A stretch of 64,000 bases of DNA from Streptomyces sp. NBC_00224 (lineage in GTDB: Bacteria; Actinomycetota; Actinomycetes; Streptomycetales; Streptomycetaceae). How positions within the stretch are numbered: position 1 is the first letter of the stretch; every line of letters starts with the position of its first letter. This document shows positions 59,281-64,000 of this stretch, piece after piece. The stretch lies in NCBI RefSeq assembly GCF_041435195.1, contig NZ_CP108106.1, forward strand, positions 8,259,001 through 8,323,000, in the 5' to 3' direction. The notes under the pieces are model-generated. The model searched no databases and was not told the DNA's origin. It saw only the letters and a program-made list of their open reading frames with translations. Position numbers and translations under genes: made by a program.

Positions 59281-59922
59281 TCACGAGGTTGCCGTGGTGG
59301 GGCGGTTGCCGAGGGAGGCGGTGAGGAGCGGGAAGACATGGTCCGCCTCCGGAGTCAGCACGGCCTCGATCTCGTCGTCGGCGTGGCCGGCCAGGGTCAG
59401 TTCCTGGATGCGGCGGAACAGGAGGCGGTCGGCTGCGGCGATCAGGGCGGCGGCGGCCCGGGGGGCGACGGCGGGCGCGGGATCCGGGGTGATGGAGGCC
59501 AGCGCCGTGGCAAGTGCCTCCTCGCGCTGGTTGTGCAGTTCGAGCAATCGGGCGCTGAGGGTGGGGCTGTCGGCGACCATGCGGGCGAACTCGGGGCCGG
59601 TGAAGCCGACGACCGGGCTGTGTTCCGCCAGGGTGGTGCGGAACGCCCGTTCCAGCGCGGTGAGCGGTTCTTCGCCAGGGGCACGTCCGGTGACGGCGTG
59701 AGCCAGGCCCTGGGTGAACGCCTCGTGGTGGTCCAGGGCCAGGTCCTCCTTGCGGGGGAAGTAGTTGGTGACCGTCTTCTTGGCGACCCGGGCCGCAGTG
59801 GCGATCTCGGCGATCGTGGTCTGCTCGAAGCCCTGCTCGATGAAGAGCCTGGTGGCGCAGTCGGAGATCAGCTGCCTGGTCTCCTGCTTCTTGGACTCTC
59901 GGAGTCCCAGCTCGGTAGTCAT
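59281..59922 (-). CDS. TetR-family repressor of the divergent reductase/VOC operon
   Basis: 213 residues. N-terminal HTH ETRQLISDCATRLFIEQGFE, TTIAEIATAARVAKKTVTNYFPRKEDL. C-terminal helical ligand domain. TAAGAT six bases before the ATG, with no ribosome site, indicates a leaderless mRNA. It is transcribed away from the DHFR-fold gene; their promoters share 101 bases, so one operator could serve both. Confidence 0.92.
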   Translation of the reverse strand: MTTELGLRESKKQETRQLISDCATRLFIEQGFEQTTIAEIATAARVAKKTVTNYFPRKEDLALDHHEAFTQGLAHAVTGRAPGEEPLTALERAFRTTLAEHSPVVGFTGPEFARMVADSPTLSARLLELHNQREEALATALASITPDPAPAVAPRAAAALIAAADRLLFRRIQELTLAGHADDEIEAVLTPEADHVFPLLTASLGNRPTTATS

Positions 59923-59954
59923 GGAGCAATCTTACACTCGTAGCAAAATTATGC

Positions 59955-59984
59955 TTGACCGATCGAGTGGCCTCTGTCTAAAGT
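59955..59984 (+). promoter_or_regulatory. housekeeping-type promoter TTGACC-18-TAAAGT
   Basis: -35 TTGACC at 59955-59960 and -10 TAAAGT at 59979-59984 with an 18-base spacer, close to the HrdB consensus. It points to the DHFR-fold gene (start 60024). The pentamers ACTCG (59935-59939) and CGAGT (59964-59968) flank the -35 as a possible TetR operator. Confidence 0.6.
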
Positions 59985-60023
59985 TACGTCCGTCGCAAAG
60001 TTCGCCTGAATGAACGGATCCGG

Positions 60024-60608
60024 ATGCGCAAGCTCACGTACTTCATCGGCACCACCATCGACGGCTTCATCGCCGCCCCTGACGGTGACTACGACTTCTT
60101 CATGCCGTACGTCACCGAGGACTTCCTCCCGCACCTGATCGCCGAGTACGCGGAAACCCTCCCTACCCCGGCCCGCGCCGGACTCGGCCTCGCGGATGCG
60201 CCCAACACCCGCTTCGACACCGTGCTCATGGGCCGCGGCACGTACGACCCCGGTCTGGCCATGGGGCTCACCAGCCCGTACGCCCACCTGCGGCAGTTTG
60301 TCCTCTCCCGCTCGCTCGCTGTCAGCCCGGACGAAGCCGTAGAGGTCACCGCGGAGGACCCGACGCAGCTGGTCCGCCGGCTCAAGGGAGAGGAAGGGCT
60401 CGGGATCTGGCTCTGTGGAGGCGCCGACCTGGCCGGGCAGCTCCTGCCCGAGATCGACGAGCTGATCGTCAAGCAGTACCCGATCGTTGCCGGTTCCGGC
60501 ATCCCGCTCTTCCGCGCCGACTTCTCGCCGCGTGCCTTCAAGCTCACCGACAGCCACGCGTTCGAGCGCGGGAACCTCGTCCTCACCTACACGAAGACGT
60601 CCGACTGA
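60024..60608 (+). CDS. dihydrofolate reductase-fold (RibD C-like) reductase
   Basis: 194 residues. KLTYFIGTTIDGFIAAPDGD is the start of RibD-C/DHFR-like proteins; TVLMGRGTYDPGLAMG is the NADPH site, then REFVLSRSLA-like (RQFVLSRSL), LKGEEGLGIWLCGGADLAGQL (second Gly-rich site) and QYPIVAGSGIPLF. The physiological substrate is unknown; such genes commonly stand in TetR-regulated resistance loci. First in an operon with a VOC gene. Confidence 0.88.
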   Translation: MRKLTYFIGTTIDGFIAAPDGDYDFFMPYVTEDFLPHLIAEYAETLPTPARAGLGLADAPNTRFDTVLMGRGTYDPGLAMGLTSPYAHLRQFVLSRSLAVSPDEAVEVTAEDPTQLVRRLKGEEGLGIWLCGGADLAGQLLPEIDELIVKQYPIVAGSGIPLFRADFSPRAFKLTDSHAFERGNLVLTYTKTSD

Positions 60609-60681
60609 CCTGACCGCCTGGCATCACCTTCGACCCACCACCCCGACACCACCGCGCCCCAACCCTCCAGGAGCCACCACC

Positions 60682-61170
60682 TTGCGCGTCACCACCTCCA
60701 CCCTGTCCCTCACCGTCGCCGACATCGACGCCTCCCGCGACTTCTTCCGCACCCACCTCGGCTACCAGGTCGCCATGGCCGCCGACGGCTTCGCGTCCCT
60801 GACCCGCGATGATGCCGCCGCCGACCTCGTGCTGCTGCGGCGCGGCACCGAGGTGCTCCCGCCCGAACAGCGGGACCAGCAGGCGGCGGGCCTGATCTTC
60901 GCGCTTACCGTCACCGGCATCGAGGCCGAGGAACGGCGCCTGCGCGAGGCGGGCGCCCCGATCACCATGCCGCTGCGCGAGGAGCCCTGGGGCGAGCGGC
61001 TGTTCCAGCTGACCGATCCGAACGGAATCGTCGTGCAACTCGTCGAATGGGCCGCCACCGACGAGCCCGCGCAGGCCGCGCAGCCGGAGGAGAACGTCGC
61101 CATGCGCTCGGACGGCGTGGCCTCCGTACCCGGGACCGAAGGCACCCGCACCCTGCCCTGGGCCCAGTAA
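60682..61170 (+). CDS. VOC/glyoxalase-fold protein
   Basis: 162 residues from a TTG at 60682 with AGGAG eight bases before it. TSTLSLTVADIDASRDFFRT, GYQVAMAADGFASLT, LTVTGIEAEERRLREAGAP and FQLTDPNGIVVQLVEW are the two beta-alpha-beta-beta-beta modules of VOC proteins. The C-terminal ~35 residues are an acidic extension. Members act as dioxygenases, glyoxalases, or bind and sequester antibiotics (bleomycin type). Follows the reductase gene by 73 bases. Confidence 0.88.
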   Translation: MRVTTSTLSLTVADIDASRDFFRTHLGYQVAMAADGFASLTRDDAAADLVLLRRGTEVLPPEQRDQQAAGLIFALTVTGIEAEERRLREAGAPITMPLREEPWGERLFQLTDPNGIVVQLVEWAATDEPAQAAQPEENVAMRSDGVASVPGTEGTRTLPWAQ

Positions 61171-61308
61171 CAACCCGCCCCCCTCGCGGCGCCCTCTCTC
61201 ATGATGAGAAGACACGAGTAACTCGTACAACCACCACCCCTCATCGCAAGTCTGATCGAGCGGCACGCGCCGATGTGCGTACCGCTTGGCTCATCCGGAG
61301 GGACTCCC

Positions 61309-63537
61309 TTGGCTACCGCACGCACCACCCGACGCCGTCTCGGCGCCTCCGTCGCGACCGTTCTCGCCGCGACGGTCGGCGCCGGCGTCCTGGCCTCGCC
61401 CGGCGCCGTGGCCGCCATCGCTGCCCCGACCAGGGCCACTGCCGACGCGGCCGACGCGGCGAACCTGCCCCTCGGCGCCGAGATCGTCAGCACCGGCGAC
61501 ACCGGCTACCTCACGTCCCGTACGGACGACTCCGGCTACGCGGTCCTGCAGTGGCACAAGTACGCCGACGGCTCGGTACTGCCGATCAATACGGGCACCA
61601 TGGGGCACAGCAGCAACTCCGACACCGTCGTGACCAGCGACGGCAGCATGGTCTTCCTGCGGGACATGAAGACGAACGGCAGCTGGTCCGCGTCCTTCAA
61701 CCTCGCGTCCGTGTTCAAGCCCGGGGCGAAGCTCGTCGGCGTGGTGGGCGAGAACCTCTTCGTGAGCGTTCCGACCACGGGGGACTACCACGAGCTGTGG
61801 CAGCTCGCCCAAGTCAACGGCGTCACCAGCAAGACGAAGCTCACGTCCAACACCTACGGCGTGGACTACAAGGTCGTCGCCTCCACGGGCCACGACATGC
61901 TCGTCCTGGGCAGTTCCCGGGTCTTCTCCGGACCGACCTACCGGACCGAGTACTGGAAGGCGCTCACCAACGTCAACAACCACTCGGTCATCGACTGGGG
62001 CGGCACGGAGAGCACCGGCGCGTGGACCCAGGACTCCACGGGCGCCTACACCGCCGACTACAAGGCGTGGGTCGAGGCCAGCGCCGGGCGCACCGCGCTC
62101 GTCGTGGCCGCGCAGGGCACCCGCAAGACCTTCGCGATGGACAGCTCCATGAGCGGTGCCGTCATCGCCGGCATCCAAGGGAACACGCTGCTCTACGGGG
62201 TCCCGGGGAAGGCCGCCGACGAGACGCGGAGCCCGCTGTACGCCCGGAGCATCACGACCGCCGACGCCGTGCCGTACAAGCTCCTGGAGCACTTCTCCAG
62301 CGTGGCCCACGCACCGGACGGCAGCCTGCTCGTGCGCGGCGCCACGGCCGAAGCCGACGGGCTGTTCCGGGTCCACGACGGATTCGGCGGCGCCCCGAGC
62401 GTCACGCTCGTGGCGGACACGGGCCGGGATCTGGCCCTCAAGGTGACCGAGTCGAAGGTCCCCACCGCGGTGGACCTGGAGAAGGCGGGCACCACGGTCC
62501 CGATGGAGTGGACCCTGTCCCGCGCGAACGCCACCGTGGACCTCACCCTCACGCACGCGGCCACCGGCAAGAAGCTCACCAAGCACCTGTCCCAGGCGGC
62601 CTCCGGCAGTCGCTTCGCCTTCACCTGGGACGGCGTCCTGGACGGCATCAGCGCCCCCAACGGCGCCTACACCTGGCGGATCACCGCCACTCCGACCAGC
62701 GGCGCGGGCGGTCCGGCGACCGCGTCGGGGAGCTTCCAGGTCTCGCGCCTGGCCAACCCGCACGACCTCAACGACAACGGCTCGACGGACGTGCTCGCGC
62801 GGGACGCCTCGGGTGCGCTGTGGCGGGACGACCTCTTCGACTGGCCGTCGGGCAACCAGGCCACCACCGCCAAGCGGACGAAGATCGGTGCCGGTTGGCA
62901 GGTCTACAACCAGATCGAGGCCGCGGGGAACCTTGCGGGCGCCCCGGCGGGTGACCTCGTCGCCCGCGACTCCTCGGGTGTCCTGTGGCTCTACCAGGGC
63001 GACGGCGCGGGCAACTTCACCTCCCGCGTCAAGGTGGGTGCCGGCTGGCAGATCTACAACAAGATCACCGGTGGCAGCGATCTCACCGGTGACGGACGCC
63101 CCGACCTCCTCGCCACCGACACCTCCGGCGTCCTGTGGCTCTACAAGGGCACCGGCAGCGCGTCCGCCCCCTTCGCCACCCGCACCCGAGTCGGCGGCGG
63201 CTGGCAGATCTACAACCAGATCACCGCCGTCGGCAACATCGCAGGCGGTACGGCCGGTGACCTCGTCGCCCGCGACACGTCGGGTGTCCTGTGGCTCTAC
63301 CAGGGTGACGGCACGGGCAACTTCACCTCCCGCGTCAAGATCGGCGGCGGCTGGAACAGCTTCTCCCAGCTCGTCGGCGCCGGCGACGTCACCGGCGACC
63401 AACGCCCCGACCTGATCGCCTACGGCCCGAACGGCACGTACGTCTACCAGTCGACCGGCTCGACGACGGCCCCGTTCAGTCGGCAGACGACCACCCTGTA
63501 CGCGGGCGAGGGCACCAAGTTCAACACCATCGCGTAG
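61309..63537 (+). CDS. secreted FG-GAP/VCBS-repeat protein
   Basis: 742 residues from the TTG at 61309 after GGAGGGACTCCC. Signal peptide GASVATVLAATVGAGVLASPG. The N-terminal ~400 residues are beta-rich with repeated GSLLV/STGDTGYL-type strands; ~400-480 look like an Ig/FlgD-like domain (WTLSRANATVDLTLTHAATG and FTWDGVLDG). The last ~260 residues have four FG-GAP-like repeats with calcium-type DxNxxGxxD motifs (DLNDNGSTDVLARDASGALW, DLTGDGRPDLLATDTSGVLW, GDVTGDQRPDLIAY). They resemble propeller proteins that bind surfaces or polysaccharides. Substrate unknown. Confidence 0.88.
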   Translation: MATARTTRRRLGASVATVLAATVGAGVLASPGAVAAIAAPTRATADAADAANLPLGAEIVSTGDTGYLTSRTDDSGYAVLQWHKYADGSVLPINTGTMGHSSNSDTVVTSDGSMVFLRDMKTNGSWSASFNLASVFKPGAKLVGVVGENLFVSVPTTGDYHELWQLAQVNGVTSKTKLTSNTYGVDYKVVASTGHDMLVLGSSRVFSGPTYRTEYWKALTNVNNHSVIDWGGTESTGAWTQDSTGAYTADYKAWVEASAGRTALVVAAQGTRKTFAMDSSMSGAVIAGIQGNTLLYGVPGKAADETRSPLYARSITTADAVPYKLLEHFSSVAHAPDGSLLVRGATAEADGLFRVHDGFGGAPSVTLVADTGRDLALKVTESKVPTAVDLEKAGTTVPMEWTLSRANATVDLTLTHAATGKKLTKHLSQAASGSRFAFTWDGVLDGISAPNGAYTWRITATPTSGAGGPATASGSFQVSRLANPHDLNDNGSTDVLARDASGALWRDDLFDWPSGNQATTAKRTKIGAGWQVYNQIEAAGNLAGAPAGDLVARDSSGVLWLYQGDGAGNFTSRVKVGAGWQIYNKITGGSDLTGDGRPDLLATDTSGVLWLYKGTGSASAPFATRTRVGGGWQIYNQITAVGNIAGGTAGDLVARDTSGVLWLYQGDGTGNFTSRVKIGGGWNSFSQLVGAGDVTGDQRPDLIAYGPNGTYVYQSTGSTTAPFSRQTTTLYAGEGTKFNTIA

Positions 63538-63607
63538 GACTCGGCAGGCCCCTCACATCTTCACCCTCTGGCTGCGGCACAGGGATAAACCCTCGCGGGT
63601 GGCCGTA

Positions 63608-64000
63608 TCAGCAGTGCGGTACGACCTCCCAGGAGCCGGGCGAGCGCAGATGCAGGTTGCTGACGGCGGTGGAGGTGTGGGGGCCCATGTACTGCCCGGT
63701 ACCGATCGCGTAGCTCTTGTCGCCGATGAAGTAGGACCGCCCGGCCAGATTGTGGGAGACGTTGTCCGTGGTCCAGCAGTTCGGCAGCGGTGTTGTCGCT
63801 GTCGTGGTGGTCGCCGTCAGAGGGGCTGAACGGAGGCCTACGACCCCGGAGTTGTCGACGGCGGCGACGGTGTAGGCGTAGGAGGTGCCGGACGCCAGGC
63901 CGCTGTCGGAGTAGGCCGTGCTGCTGAGCGGGGTGGTGTTGGCTGTGCTGCCGTCGCGGTAGATGTTGTACGAGGCCGCGCCCGCGACCGGGTTCCAGGT
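63608..64000 (-). CDS. 3' end of a secreted Fn3-type protein, possible PHB depolymerase/esterase (partial)
   Basis: The reverse strand is open from the window edge to a TGA at 63610-63608. It encodes a fibronectin-III module (WNPVAGAASYNIYRDGSTAN, SSTAYSDSGLASGTSYAYTV, AAVDNSGVVGLRSAPLTAT), a Thr-rich linker, then a ~55-residue C-terminal domain with CWTTDNVSHNLAGRSY, IGDKSYAIGTGQYMG and SWEVVPHC. That tail resembles the C-terminus of actinobacterial extracellular PHB depolymerases (CxTxSNYxHxxAGRA...AxGSGxxMG...C), so a polyester depolymerase is likely but the catalytic part is outside the window. Convergent with the FG-GAP gene. Confidence 0.7.
   Translation of the reverse strand, partial: TWNPVAGAASYNIYRDGSTANTTPLSSTAYSDSGLASGTSYAYTVAAVDNSGVVGLRSAPLTATTTTATTPLPNCWTTDNVSHNLAGRSYFIGDKSYAIGTGQYMGPHTSTAVSNLHLRSPGSWEVVPHC

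Overview
The base composition (about 70 % G+C, coding strands very G/C-rich at third codon positions) and the gene content (SARP/AfsR-type regulator, DrrAB-like exporter, GTG/TTG starts, leaderless promoters, mycothiol-type DinB fold protein, many secreted proteins) point to a Streptomyces or close relative. There is no rRNA, tRNA, replication gene, CRISPR array or complete transposase. The mix of secreted enzymes, one-gene regulators, gene remnants and a miniature inverted-repeat element suggests an accessory chromosome region rather than the conserved core.

Layout. 0-9.6 kb: a small secreted protein, a lone TOPRIM/OLD protein, an RpiB-like isomerase, then a leftward three-gene operon for a molybdenum hydroxylase whose iron-sulfur subunit is fused to a ferritin-like domain, followed by a secreted SGNH lipase, a leaderless HTH-like protein and a lipoprotein. 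9.8-12.8 kb: a two-gene conflict cassette (EACC1-like protein plus caspase-STAND-TPR protein). 13.1-18.9 kb: an oligopeptide ABC transporter with a fused ATPase, followed by a histidine-kinase remnant. 19.2-20.8 kb: SDR and divergent LysR. 20.9-24.4 kb: an RHH regulator with a striking operator array, a DUF4097 protein and a DrrAB-type exporter. 24.5-31.7 kb: GNAT, KdpB remnant, Usp, a small acidic peptide coupled to a PCMT-like methyltransferase, PPOX protein, a TetR/DUF1304 operon with twin operators, and a ThiO-like oxidase.

31.7-37.8 kb: two tandem stand-alone condensation-domain proteins, a NarL-type response regulator, a receiver-only protein and a GAF histidine kinase. 37.8-43.6 kb: a leftward operon of secreted proteins dominated by a 1331-residue multidomain protein (lytic-transglycosylase-like plus SGNH hydrolase). 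44-50.3 kb: a 223-bp MITE-like element between two genes, an M14 carboxypeptidase, a DinB-fold protein, an aerolysin-like (ETX/MTX2) pore-forming protein and a trypsin-like protease. 50.4-53 kb: WYL regulator, HSL esterase, methyltransferase. 53.2-58.4 kb: a large AfsR-like SARP, three tandem 10-bp repeats in its promoter region and a divergent pair of quinone/enone reductases. 58.6-64 kb: ricin-type lectin, TetR with divergent DHFR-fold/VOC operon, an FG-GAP secreted protein and the 3' end of what may be a secreted polyester depolymerase.

The themes are extracellular attack and nutrition (lipases, proteases, lectin, pore former, peptide uptake), redox/xenobiotic resistance under local TetR/SARP/LysR/WYL control, and at least one NTP-dependent self/non-self conflict system. 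All functional calls come from reading motifs and family resemblance by eye; no database search was run.
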